Source: Thecamonas trahens ATCC 50062 (lineage: Eukaryota > Apusozoa > Apusomonadida > Apusomonadidae). From it: DNA of 37,500 bases. The notes under the pieces were generated by a model. It was given only the letters and a program-made list of their open reading frames with translations, had not been told where the DNA came from and made no database searches. Positions 25,901 through 37,423 of this stretch are shown piece by piece. Location of the stretch: assembly GCF_000142905.1 (NCBI RefSeq), contig NW_013657675.1, positions 203,233 through 240,732 of the forward strand. Direction: 5' to 3'. Within the stretch, counting starts at the first letter, position 1, and each line of letters starts with the position of its first letter. Made by a program: the position numbers and the translations under genes.

Positions 25901-28900
25901 TCACTACCTGCAGCGCAAACGAGTACCCAGCGTTAGTCTCAAACATCATAACACCTTCGGCCTCGACAATCGTGCTCATCCGCACCCCGCTCCACCAGCC
26001 AGGACGGTTGTCCCGTCCGCCCAGCGGCTCCACCTCGACCTCGGCGACGGCCATTGCCCGTGCATCCAGCACCAGCGACCGCACCGTGTGACCCGAGCCC
26101 ATCGATGCCACAGACACGTTGCCTGCAACAAGACGGACAACGTCGGCCTCGGACATCAGCAGCGGACCCGGGAGGCAGTTCATGAGCTGCGCCGATGTGA
26201 GCGCCCCTGGAAGCGCGTCCACAAGACGCAGCATCCAGCTCGATGCGGCACGCGCGCCCGCTCCGCTCCGCGGGCGCAGGCATCCGTGCCAAAACTCGAG
26301 CGCGGGCTCGGCACTCATGTGGCTCATCGGGAATGATGCCATCCGCGTCTGGCTCCCAACCGCCACAAACGTCGTCGTCTCGGCTGCCGTCACGTCGCCG
26401 GAAATTGCCACGCTTGCATTCGTTACCACAACCACCGGCCCACTGTACTGCAGCGCACTACCATCCGACGCCGCACCAGGGAACCGGACCGAGGTCCGCG
26501 CGTCGGCGCCGTGTACAAACAGCTCGGCCCCGTTCGGCGCCCCGGTCACCGTCACTTCAAGCCCTGACGCATGTGTGAGCGGAATGTCGTCCACAGGCGT
26601 TGCGCCGACTGCGTTCAGCACCAGCCCGCTCGGTTGGTAGAGTGTCGCTGTAAAGAGACCAAAGCTGATGCTGCCCGCTTCGGTGTTGTCAGCAAAGCGC
26701 TGGATTTTGGCCTCGGGTGGGAGCGCCGTCGCAAAGTGCATGTCACCCGCTGGAATGGTGACGGTCACTACTCCATCCGACCGCTCCGGATAGCCGTGGA
26801 CAACGCCGGTAAACGCGGCTGCTGTGTAGCTCGGCAGCGCAAACTCGACCGCATAGTTGGACGCTGTCTGCATCTGCAGCGTAACCTCGCCATTCTGCCC
26901 GCCGCCCACAACCCGCACGCACTGCTCAGGAGTGCCCTCGTACCAAAGCCGCACGCCATCCAGTCCAGTCATGTTGAGCACACTCTTGTATGCGCACCCA
27001 GCCTCTGAAATCGGGAGCAGCGGCGTCTCCGAGCCAGGCGCAGGGAGTGCCGGAGGGCCCACAGGACTTGACACGTCCAGCGGCGCGTCAAGCGAGCCGC
27101 GGCACTGGACTGGCCGGCCTGACACATGCGCTGTGTCAACAGCTGTCAGCCGCAACACCGCCAGCGACGACGCAGCAAGCGGATTGGTCGACATCGGGGC
27201 AAAGGACCCGGGTTCGACCATCGATGGCGGTGCGAGTGAGCCGTCCACGTCGTAACACACCAGCAGTGTGTCGCCCTCGCCGTCCTCGCCGAGATCAACA
27301 GCCGAAGCGCCAGCCGCGTTCATCACGCACACCGAGTCGGCGCCCGCGCCGAGAGCCGCTGTGAGCGTGGCGCTCGGTGACGCGGCATCGCTCCACGAGA
27401 CCCGGTCGTTGCCACCGCCGGTGTCGAGCGTGAGGCTGATGGTTTGCAGGCTGCGGCCGACCACCACATCGTGTGCGTCGCCAGTAGACACCTCAAACGC
27501 AACTTGCGCTGTCGGCGCCACATTCACAGCGCATCGCGCTGTGCTGCAGTCGTCAAACGACGGCGCACCGGGAAGCGCGCTCCGCGCAGCCTCGCACACC
27601 CACGCACTGGGCACAGAAGTCTGGATGAGTGGTTCGGGGTCGGCTGCGTACGCGTCGGCGAGCCCAAAGCTCGAGAAGCATCCGTTGTCCAGCAACAGCC
27701 GCTGCGCCGGTGCGTTCACGCCTGCCGCCGCCGTCACTCGCATCGGGAGTAGCGGCTCGGTGTTGGCCGGCGCCACCAGAATCGGAGCGGTAATGCCGCT
27801 CAGCGGCGCAGACGTCTGCAGCAGCGGTGACGTCGATCCGCTAACATCGACTCCGATCCGCAGATCAAACGTGCCCGTCACAAGAACAGGATCCGAGTTG
27901 GCCACAATCTGCACAAAGTTGACCGGCGGGCCGACAGCAGGCCGAGGCACCGGCGGTAGCCTGATCACCACTGACGTGCCAAGTGTACCGGCTGCAAATT
28001 CGACGTGGTACGCCGTCGATGCACCAGCAGTGCTAAAGTCCAGCTCCAGCCGCTCGATGGCCTCAAAGAACACGTTGACCGGCTGGAACGCCCGCAACGG
28101 GTCGTACAGCACAATGCCGCCCCGGTTGATGACCACATGGGTCCGTGGGCCTGCTGCCGTCAGATCGTCAAGCACCAGCGTGTCACGCTGGTCGGCCGCT
28201 AGCGACCCATACACGTACACCGTGCAGCCAAAGCTGGACACATCTCGGAGCACCGTCGTCATGTTGCCGCCGCCCTGCATCCGTACCACGTGCTGCGACG
28301 AGCCAGAGCATCCGGTCACCGTCGTCGACATCTCGGTCGACGCATCGCCGGCGAGCGTGACCTCGACTCGTGCCCCGTCGGCAGGCGACATCACCGTTGA
28401 CTCGAACACTGCCCCGCCCGACGCGGTCACGTCGAGCGCCAACGTGTGCACGTTGACATGCGAGACCGAGTGGTTGCCGCCGCCGTCGGTGAGGACCAGC
28501 GAGCTTGTCGACGACGCGAGTTTGGTCACCTCGCCGGCCGCTGCCGCCACGCCCACATGCAACGTGTTGGTCACCGCCGGCGCGCCGCGGAACGCCACGT
28601 GTCCATGCACAGCCTCGAACGCAGGCAGAACAAGCCGTGTGTCGACAGGCGCGCCATTAAAGGTGGTGAACCGCGCCGGAGGAGAGTCGCTGAGCGTAAA
28701 CGTGCTCTCCTGTGACGTGTCGACGCCGGAAATGGTGAGGTTGAACAAGCTGGCGGGGTAGCTGAGGGCGAGGGCGCCAAGCCCACTCACCGACTGCTCA
28801 CTCACAGCCAGCGTATGTGCGCCGGTCAGTGCAATCGAGAGCTCCATCGGCGAGCCGGTCATCACCAGCGGATGGCCAAAGCTGGCCAGCGAGCCCGAAA

Positions 28901-31900
28901 GCCGCACTCGCCCGCCAGCGCCGGCCTCGAGCGTCGTCGCACACGGCAGCCCGCTCACGTCGTAGATGAGTGCCGCCAGCGGCTGGTCAATGACCACGGC
29001 GCCGCAGGTGCCAAAGGTAGCGCCCGACGCCGCGCCGGCCGCAAGCCGGTTCGCTGACAGCACCACCGTTCGCGCAGTCGACAGTGTCGCCACGTTGCCG
29101 CTCGTGGACGACGTCGTCGCCAGAAGACTTGCGTACGGCGCCAGTGGCAGTCGCACCGTCATTCCGCTCGCCGACGGCAGCGAGACCAGCTTGTTGGTAA
29201 AGCCAAGGTCAAAGACAAAGGCCGAGCCCGATGGAGGACCGTACGTCCCAATCGTCTCTACCGAGTTGATCGGCACCGCCCGCGTCAGCAGCGAGGCGCC
29301 GGCAAGATGGTTCGCCGGCTTGAACGAGGTGACCAGCTGGATGCCGGAATCGCTCAGAGCCTCATAAACTGCAAACTTGGGCAGGGCTTCAAGCGACATG
29401 TCGCTAGCCAGGTCCGGAGCCAAATCGTTGGCACCAGAGAGAAGGCCCATGTTGAGGGCGCCTGTCGGCGAGGCCGCCGGTGGGAGTGGGAGCGGGGCTG
29501 CCGTAACCAGCGGCCACGACCAGGTGTGCGACCACTTGGCCACGGTCTTGTAGCCAAAGAGCGCAAAGACCTTGATTTTGGCCGTCACAAACAGCTCCAG
29601 CGAGAGCTCCTTCTCGAGCGCGTCCCACACTCCGTACGCCTTGACCATCCACGCCAGCTCGTCGACAGTGAGCCACGGCTGACCGTTGATCGACACAAAC
29701 CGGAGCTTGCCCACCAGCTGGATGCCTACCGCCGCCGAACCCTTGACCACCAGCAGGTTGACCGTTGCACCGCCGGCAATGCCGACCGACGCCTGCAGCT
29801 GCCATCGCTTCGATCCGTTGTCGTTGATGGTTTTGATGGCCACGCCGCGAGCGATGAGCCCGACGTTCTTCTGCGCTACCGCGTCGACAACTGCCGACGA
29901 CATGACGGCCAAGTCGCCGACGTACACCGTCACCGACATAGGAATCGCAATGTCCACAGTCACAATTGGCACCGGCCACACCACCCACGACCAGGTCGGC
30001 GCCAGCGCAAACCGTGCAGGTGCCACATAGTATCCCACAATTGGCGTGTCGAGACCAAAGAAGATCTTGATCACGTTGTTGGCAATCGAGCCGTGGAGGA
30101 GATACAGCCGAAACCCTGATGGCGAGTCGTCGGCTGGCTGGTTCGCCGAGCCGCCCATGAGTTCCAGCAGCTCGTTGAACTCCTGGTTGACAAACGGATC
30201 GGTGACCGCCGAAATGACCTCCGGATCCGGAAGCGGTGACTTGGCAATGGTCACCAGATCACCTGGATGCAGCGCATTGCTGTCGGCCGCCAGCATGAGG
30301 TCTGCGCCGTGGCGGAAGGACGGCAGGTGGGCAAACGGCGGTGCGTCGCCGGCAAACGGTGTCGTCGCCGCCTCGAGCATGACCTCGAGATCCTGAAGCG
30401 ACATGTGCAGGTCGCACGGCCCGCCGGTGTTGGCTGAAGCCAGTGACTTGAGGCGGACCGCAATGTCGACAATGTTGATGAACTTCTCAACAGCCTCGAG
30501 CACCCCGTCGGCAGAGCAGTCGTAGATGCCGCAGAGCTCAACGGCCATCTCAAGCGCAGAGAGCCGGCGGCCGAAAATGATGTCGGTGTACTTGATCTCG
30601 CGAACGAGGTACCCGTCGGGACCGATAAACGGCTCGAGCGGGGTCAGCACGTCGTCGGCCTGCCGAAGCACGCCGCCGACAAGATCGGTGAGGAAAGAGC
30701 CCATGCAGAGCTTCCCGTTGCTCAGCTCAAACGTCGGTGGTGCAGCAACGAACGAGCTGCCATCGCCGACGCTTGCGGTCAGCGACCAACCGAGCGCGAG
30801 GTCCCATTCGACATGAGGCGCGAGCTTGAGCAGCGCACCCGAGCCGGGACTCTCCAGCTCGGCGTTCTCGATGAGCCTGTTGAGCAAGCCACCTAGGCCG
30901 AGTGTCGCCGGGCCGCCGAGCGTCGCACCAAGCGAGAGCGTCGCGCTGCGGAAAGCCGGCGCCACGCTCAGCTCGAGCGAGAGGCCCGACGAGCCGGGTT
31001 GTGGTGACATCTCGAAGCCGGCCACCGCCAGTTGGCCGGCAAGCGAACAGCCCGGATTGAAGACCACTGCCGCGGAGAACGAGGCCACCTCGGGCGCAGT
31101 CTCAAAGTCAAGCCGCAGGCCTCGGTCACGTGAGTACGCGAGGCCAAAGGCCAGCTGCCAGTCGAGCGCAAGATCCAGATTGCAGTCGATCTCGAGCTCG
31201 GCCAGCCCGCGGGCGCCAAGCCGGAACTTCAGCTCGTCAAAGGCAATGAGCTCGGCGTCACCAAGCACAAACGGAAGATGCAGGTTGTCGGTGAGCTCGC
31301 CGGGTGGCAGACTCGGACACGAAACCAGAAGGTCCTCGAGAACGTCGCAGAACGCGGCGAGAACCTGCTCCCACACGAAGCGCGGGATGGCAAACGGCGG
31401 GAGGAGCCGGGCGCGGTCGTGGCGCAGATCGGTGACCACGTCGTTGATCGTGGCCACCAGCTTGCGCAGCGTGACCGGCGCCATCAGTCGCTCGCGGAGT
31501 CGTGCCACGGCGGCGTCTGCAAAGCCCGGGCCGAGGAAGCCGACGTCGAGATTGGCCTTGCCGAGGAAGATCTCGACGCGGGTGAGGAACTCACCGACGC
31601 CGTCAATCCATGCGTTGAGCAGCGCCATGACGTCCTTGGTAAAGAAGGCCTGGATGCTGAGCTCCCCAAGCGCGTCGACAATGGCGTCAACAACGCCCGA
31701 GCCGCAGTTGATACCGGCCTCGACAACCGACGCCGATGCGCGCCTGTCGAGGAAGGCCGCCAGATCCGGAACCGCCACCGCCAGAGAGCACACCACGTTC
31801 TCGTTGATGGAGAGGAGTGCGTTGAGACTGGCCGAGCCGGTAAGGCTGAGGTCAAACCTGGGGAGGAAGCCCGAGGCGGCGTCCGGCGGCGCAGCGACGG

Positions 31901-34900
31901 CGGCCAGCGCCGCGTCAGTCACGTCAATGTGGACTTCGCCGAGCCGGAGCGCCAGCGCGCCAAAGCTGAGCGTCAGCTCGCCGTCAAAGTCGACGCCGGC
32001 GGCTGTGCGGATGTACGAGCTTCCTGGCTCAACAGACACCGCCGCAGTTGCCAGATTGAGCGAAACAACGAGCTGGTACTCGACGGTGGCGGTGGCAACA
32101 AGATCCGCAGACGCGCCTACTCCAACCGGGAGGCTTGACGACGCGCCGAGCAGTTGATCCAGATCGAGCCGCGCAGAGGTGGTTACATTGGCGGCAAAAG
32201 GTCGCCGCATAAGCGTCAGCGAAATAGTGGCGGTGTCAGTAAAGGCGCCGTGGGCACAGACGGTAAACGCGGCGCCGTTCTGCGACGGCAGCTCGGCCAG
32301 GATCATGTCGGCGAGTGAGCAGAGAACTGTGAGCGTTAGCGGCTCTTCGAGGCTTCGAGTGCAGACTGCCAGCCGCAGGGCATCCAGCTTCGCCACCACC
32401 GAGTCAGCGCCGAGCTTGGCGAGCTTAAAGTCTGTGCCGGGTAGCCGAGCATTGGCAATGGGCGAGTCAAAGACTACGGCCGAGGCGTAGACGAGTGTGT
32501 CCATGACATCGCAGGCGGATAGCGATCCGGTCGTCAGAGCGTTGTATGCAGCGAGGGCGTCAAAGCCACCGGTCCAGCTTGCCGTCCAATCGTAGCTGAG
32601 CGCCGCAAGTTCTGGATCAGACAGAATGAGGCCGGCGTCAACGCTCATGCGCAGGTGCAAATTCGGCAGGTCCGGGAATGAAAGGGTGAGGACCTGAAGG
32701 GCGACGTGTGTGACGTCGAGTCCGGCATCGACGTCGAGGGTCAGCGCAAAGGTGCCAAAAAGCTTTGAGGTGTCCATGACGGCATCGACGAGCGAGGCGA
32801 CCGGCGTGAACGCCGGTGTGCCAGGCGCCGGGCCGGCGCCGAGATGCAGATTGACAAAGGCTGATGTCGAGCCGGTGGTGAACGACGTGATGCCCACACG
32901 CCCGGTGAGGTCGAGGAGCTCGGCGGTGAGGTTGGCGGTGAGGCCGAGCGCGAGCGATTGTGCCACCATGCGGACTTGCGACGCCGGCACGCCTGTGCCC
33001 TCGGCGAGCGCCGGGATGGTCGACGCAGTGACCTTGAACGAGATTGGGACGTAGAGGAGCGAGTTGGCACTGTCCTCCACCGGCGACGCCGTGAGCTTGA
33101 CCTGGAACGCCGAGTCGGCGGCGACGACACCAGTGGTCGACGACAGCGCCGACGACGCGTTGTACAGCCGCGCAGAGAGCGAGGTATACGGCACCGCCGA
33201 GATCATTTCTGGCGCCGGGAGCGCGGCCGAGGCCGCGGCAGCGACTGCTGCGTAGATGGTGGCGTTAAAGTACTCGCCCGGCGGAAGAGTGATGGCCAGC
33301 AGCGCCTCCTGGTAGACTGGCGGCGCCGCGCCGCCGGGTCCGCCCTTGGCGTGGACGTTGTAGCCCAAAGTGAGGGTGGCAGTGTTGTTCGGCGCAACGA
33401 CGAGCGCCTCGTTGAGCGGGCGCGGCTCGGCTTCAGAGCCAAAGTTGGTGATGAGGAGCGCAGCGCCCGAGCCGGATGGCGGCGCGCCGAGGACAGCGCC
33501 AAATCCGCCAGAGATCGCAACCTTGGCTCCGCCGGCGAGCTTGCCGGGGAGCGGCGACGAGAGTGAGATGGCGTTGCCGAGCGTCGCAAACGAGGTCTGC
33601 ATGGCAATTGGCGGATCAATCTCGTACTCAAACACAGCGTCGAGCGAGAACATGTACGCATCTAGCGTGGGCGGGTAGTACGCGGTCCAAGCTGGTGGGA
33701 TGATCGAAGCGAGATCGGCGACCGGAACCGAGACCAGTCGCGGCACAAGGAGCGAGCGCGCCGACGGCGGAGAAGGACCGACGCCGCAAGGACCGAGAGG
33801 TCGATGAACGACGAGAACTGCGGGACAATGGCGGTCGAGCCAACAGTGACCTCAAACGGAGTGGCGAGCGGGAACGGCCCATCGGCGAGGCCCAGGGGAT
33901 TGGCGACCACCGCAATGCGCAGCGACCGCACCAGGCCCGGCAGCCGGGCGCGAATAGTGAGTGCTGACGGTGCGGAGATGGTGGTCGACAGCGGGTCGGC
34001 GTCATCGTCGTCGGTGTCGAGGCCAAAGACGAGGACGCGGGCAAAGGCGCCGCACTCGGGTCCGGTGAGCGCAGCGTTAAGGAGGTGCGGCCAGTCAGCC
34101 GGTGCCGTCAGCTGCCCGGCAATGGTACAGACAGTGGCGAGTGCCGGGATGTTGTTGAGCGAGATCTCGAGGGTCTGGTTGAAGACGGACGGCGGAGTGG
34201 CGAGCGCGGGCGAGGGGAGCGCGGCCAGAATTGTGGCGGTGTCTGTGGCGTCGCCTGGGCGGGCCATTCGCGCCAGGGCCAACTGCTCCATTCGCGACGG
34301 AGTGGAGAGCGCACCTACCGAGGTCCCGAGCGGCGCAAGCTCGAGGTCGAGCGTACCGCCGTCGGCAAAGAGCGAGGAGCCGAGGCGAAAGACGGTTGAA
34401 ATGAGCGCGTTGAGCGCGCGCGACGGCACAAGGTCGAGTGGGACAGCAGCTGCGCCGGCGGCTGGTGAGGTCAACGAAGTGACTGAGAAGACCAGTGGCG
34501 ATGGCAGGATCTCCGGATTGTGGAAGAGGTTCGGCGTGCTGAGATGCAGGGCATAGGTCTGCGGCGCCAGCGCGCCGCCAAGGAACGACTGGGTGGAGCA
34601 AGTGAGATCAAGGGTGAGCGCAGCCGCGAGCGGGTTCGGTGCTCCGAGCGAATGTGTGACCGAGAGGTGGAAGCTGCCGTCGAGGGTGAGTGCCGGCTGC
34701 ATGCCGATGGTGACCGGGACCACAAAGCGCGAGACGTTGAGCGCTGCGGCAAAGTCCAGGTCGGTGATGGTGGCGCCGGTACTGGGAGCCAAGGTGGCCG
34801 CTAGGCGCAGGTTTGCTGTGATGGGCATCGGGCCGAGCGAGGCCGAGCCAAAGACCGGGAACCACGGTGCCATGTTAGAGCGCAGGTGAGGCTGCAGTCG

Positions 34901-37423
34901 CGACGAGGCCACAAGGAGGAGCTCCAGAGTCGGCTCGGGTGTGAGCGAGAGGCCAAACGATGTCGTGAGCGTCGAGCTATCCGAGTTGATGGTGAGTGCG
35001 GCGGTGCGTGTGAGGAGCGCGGCAAGATCGAGCGAGGAGGTCGGTGCGTCGGGAAGGATGTTGGCAAGCACCTCTGTGAGGAGAGTGGCGATGTCCAGGG
35101 TGTCCGAGAGCGAGGCCGGTGAGTACGGCAGCGGATCAAGGCCGTGGAAAATCCAGGGTGAAGCTGAGGCCAGCGAAGCTGCGGCGGACGAGAGAAGCGG
35201 GCCAAAGGTCGACCGCGGCGAGGTCACCAGCGTGTCGAGGTGGGCGAGCAATGGCGAGGCGAGCGAAAGCGCGCCGCGCGGAGCGCCGAGCGCCGCCGCT
35301 GCCGAGCTTGCAAAGTTCGCCAGGGGGAGCGAGACCGTCGGCACCAGCGGCGCCGCCGACGCAGTCAGCGATGGTGGCGCGGCGAGGCCGACGTGCAGCG
35401 TGAGGGCCGGGAATAGGGTGTTCGCGTCGCCGGTGTCGAGGCTGGCCAGCTCGAGGGTGAGAGCGAGTGAGCCATCGATAGCGACAGGACCCACGTTGAG
35501 CGCCGGCTCGAGCGAAACGATGGTCGAGAGCGAGATAGCGCCCGTGGCTGAGGCCGAGGCCATGTAGCCCGCAAGCGAGGCGTCGAGGGTAGGGATACTG
35601 AGGCCCGAGGTCGAGCCTGGGACCATGTTCTCGAGGGCGGCAGCAAGCGAGGAGATGGCACTGTTGAGGGCCGAGGCTGCGGCGTCGAGGGCGGCGTCGA
35701 GGACGGCTGTCAGCTTTGGCAGCGTGGTGATGGCGGCATCGTCGAGTGTGAGGAGCGCTGAGAGAGCAAATGTAGTGCCAGAGGGGTCAAACGAGACATT
35801 GAGGGCCATCGCGTAGGGCGGCGGGACAAGGAGCGGGACCTTCGCGGCGGCGTACCATGAGATAAAGTCAAGGAGCGATCGCTCAGCCGGCAGGCTACGA
35901 GCCTCGTAACTAGCCAGGAGAGCGTCGAGTGCCGGGCCGGAGGCGGGAAAGAGTGCGTCGATGGCGGCGTCAAAGAGACGCGGCGGGGTGCGGGGCGAGG
36001 ACGAGGCCGCGGCGCTGAGCGAAGCAAAGAGCGAGGTGACTGAGGCTGTAAGAGAGGGTGTGGTCGTCGTCGGGGCAGGAAGGAAGCAAGCGCGAGCCGG
36101 AGTAAAGACATTGACGACCGGCAGGGCGTGAGGCTGGCCACCGGTGGAAGGCCAGATGATGCCGGTGAGAAATCCGCGGAGGGTTGGCGGGTGCGCGTTA
36201 AGAGTGGCGTAGACGGCGACGATGTCATGGGCGACAATGAGATCGGGGAGGGCAAGCGCGTTCGGAGTTGTGGTCGCCGAGACGGCGAGGGTGACGACGG
36301 TGTCGTTGGTCGGGCAGGAGAGCGAGACCATTGTGTGGGCAGTGCCGGAGAGCGGGACGACCGAGGCGAGGCCCGTCGAGGCATTGTAGGCGATCCACAT
36401 CGAGGCAACGGAGGACGACACAACGGCATCGTTGTTGAGAACAGCTGGCGAGCAGTGTGGGAAGAGGGCCGTGGCGGCGAGGTTGGAGGCGACGAGCCGC
36501 TGGAGCGGCGAGTCGCAGGCGAGGCCGGCGCAGGCAGCCTCGGCAAAGACGTAGAGACCGCGCTCACCATAGGCGCGCTCGCCGTACCGCAGCTGCGCGT
36601 CATGGAAGAGGTCCGAGTCGGCGTCGATGAACAGGCCACGGGCGGTGAGTGACGAGTCGGCGAGGGTGGCGGCGGCACCGGTCATGCGGACGTTGACGTC
36701 GGTGAGCGGGGCGCGGAGCTGGGCTGCGAGGGCGTGAACTGCGTCGAGAACAACAGGGTCTTGGTAAGTATTGAAGAGGACAAGAGCAGGGAGGCCGTCA
36801 AAGGCGGCCGAGTCGTGGACGTAGACACCGGCATCAGGCGAGGAGGCAGAAATCGAGCCGGACCAGGGCAGGAGCGGCGGGAGCGAGGCGATGCCTGCAG
36901 CCGAGTACTCGATGTGCGGGAGGAGGAGCGAGAACGAGCCCACCATGTCGATGTTTGGGTATGCCGGCGAGGGCGCCGCGGTCGAGGCAAGCACAAAGGC
37001 CATATCGATGTGGACAGCAACAGCAAGTGCGTCAGCGGCAGTCGGCGGGACGGTGAGCGAGACCGAGACGGTGAGCGAGCCCGAGGCGACGGCAACAGGA
37101 CCCAGTGCGCCGTCCATGTCGGCGAAGAAGGCCGAGGTAGGATTGAGGGCCAGCGCCGTCGATGTGGCGGTCAGCGGGAGGGTCGGTAGGGCCGAGCAGG
37201 GGGTGGTGCCTGCGGCGGCGGAGATGAAGTCTGCCACCGAGGAGAGGACAGGACCGGAGAGCGAGTCGGGGGCAAGCGGAGCATCATAGGCAATGCGGTT
37301 GAGGAGGGTGCATGCGGTGTCTGCAGGCGGGGAGCTTGAACCATACGCGCCCAAGGTGCACAGTAGTAGGAGCAGAGTCAGCGTGGCCGTAGCTGCCCGT
37401 CCCGTGCCTGGTACCGTGGGCAT
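22921..37423 (-). CDS. Giant secreted/membrane protein with bacterial-like beta modules (frame broken twice)
   Basis: Three consecutive open segments (37423 to about 33.8 kb, then to 23512, then 23511 to 22921) read best as one gene of about 4,830 codons. It starts with a signal peptide (MPTVPGTGRAATATLTLLLL, then CTLGAYG). About 2,600 residues follow of alternating beta-rich modules (for example LRLDFETAPEVASFSAAVVF, FAVLTLHVGL-type strands) and helical inserts. Their style recalls the multi-thousand-residue surface proteins of planctomycetes and other bacteria. One diagnostic-looking patch is APTWSWVVWPVPIVTV near 29.97 kb. An RTX-like GGGNDRVSWSD lies near 27.4 kb, then beta-helix-like sequence to about 25.2 kb, a short Cys-containing stretch, 8-9 membrane helices (24935-23905) and a basic then acidic cytosolic tail. 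Only one signal peptide and one membrane block exist over the whole span, and neither inner segment has its own good ATG, which supports a single gene. Topology suggests a cell-surface adhesin or receptor; this is inference. Confidence 0.72.
23511..23554 (-). other. Second frame break in the giant gene
   Basis: The main frame reads YEVMMKVHG up to the GGG at 23511-23513. The next frame (-1) then reads VLPHLPDENTALHFWHRFL with strong G/C third positions: 24 of 27 codons counted. A single extra G in the GGG run would join them cleanly. Alternatives are a 32-nt or 101-nt GT-AG intron starting at GTTCAC (23519). Both would restore frame, but would discard sequence that looks coding. Confidence 0.65.
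23905..24935 (-). other. Membrane domain of the giant protein (8-9 predicted helices)
   Basis: Hydrophobic segments in order: YLVVALSYVAWAGLVGSLVV, LLVIVESLSRWAGVWLACA (weaker), VTALFAVMAFSTVVVGVLAW, VVFVLAAALFLYLLPWAASV, WSTVVGVVVLVFGFSV, VNVVVGAALGVATTLYLTPL, SLVALFMVAVLCSAGV, LSLWWAMACVQVGTTCAGLA and FGLAGLWLAWIVPAAAMNWL. A basic stretch (RRNWKQWKMRRLNARMR) follows, consistent with a cytosolic C-terminus. I do not recognise the family. Confidence 0.75.
27365..27500 (-). other. RTX-like glycine/aspartate patch
   Basis: The translation STGDAHDVVVG followed by LTLDTGGGNDRVSWSD and GAGADSVCVMN has the spacing of hemolysin-type calcium-binding turns (GGxGNDxL). Only one or two turns are present, fewer than a typical RTX block, so calcium binding is possible but not assured. 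Confidence 0.4.
29910..30050 (-). other. Bacterial-like W-rich module of the giant protein
   Basis: This part encodes VGYYVAPARFALAPTWSWVV, WPVPIVTVDIAIPMSV and a following VYVGDLAVMSSAV stretch. It resembles the aromatic FSFSKSF...PIWPVPP patch that I associate with very large planctomycete and proteobacterial surface proteins. A second SHTWSWPLV motif lies near 29.5 kb. Resemblance is from memory, without a search. Confidence 0.4.
33662..33841 (-). other. First frame break in the giant gene
   Basis: The N-terminal frame runs to a stop at 33662. The next frame, one base behind (-1), is open from a stop near 33841 onward. The natural switch is after FIDLSVLAAS, around 33780, into GPSPPSARSLLVPRL. 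One missing base would join them. A roughly 74-nt intron (weak donor GTCGGC, acceptor CCACCAG near 33.69 kb) would also restore frame. The second segment has no ATG near its start and reads from a GTG at 33746. Confidence 0.6.
37334..37423 (-). other. Signal peptide of the giant protein
   Basis: The first about 29 residues have a short polar start with one Arg, a hydrophobic core ATATLTLLLLLCTLGA, and small residues (AYG/SS) at a plausible cleavage site. This places the rest of the N-terminal region outside the cytosol. Confidence 0.8.

Noticed and set aside
30826-32157. 443-codon plus-strand frame rich in Ser and Ala
   Set aside because: Antisense shadow of the giant gene; Ser/Arg/Ala low complexity with no recognisable domain.
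33662-33746. A separate gene starting at the GTG at 33746
   Set aside because: GTG starts are not expected here, no signal peptide or nearby ATG is present, and the sequence continues the style of the upstream segment.
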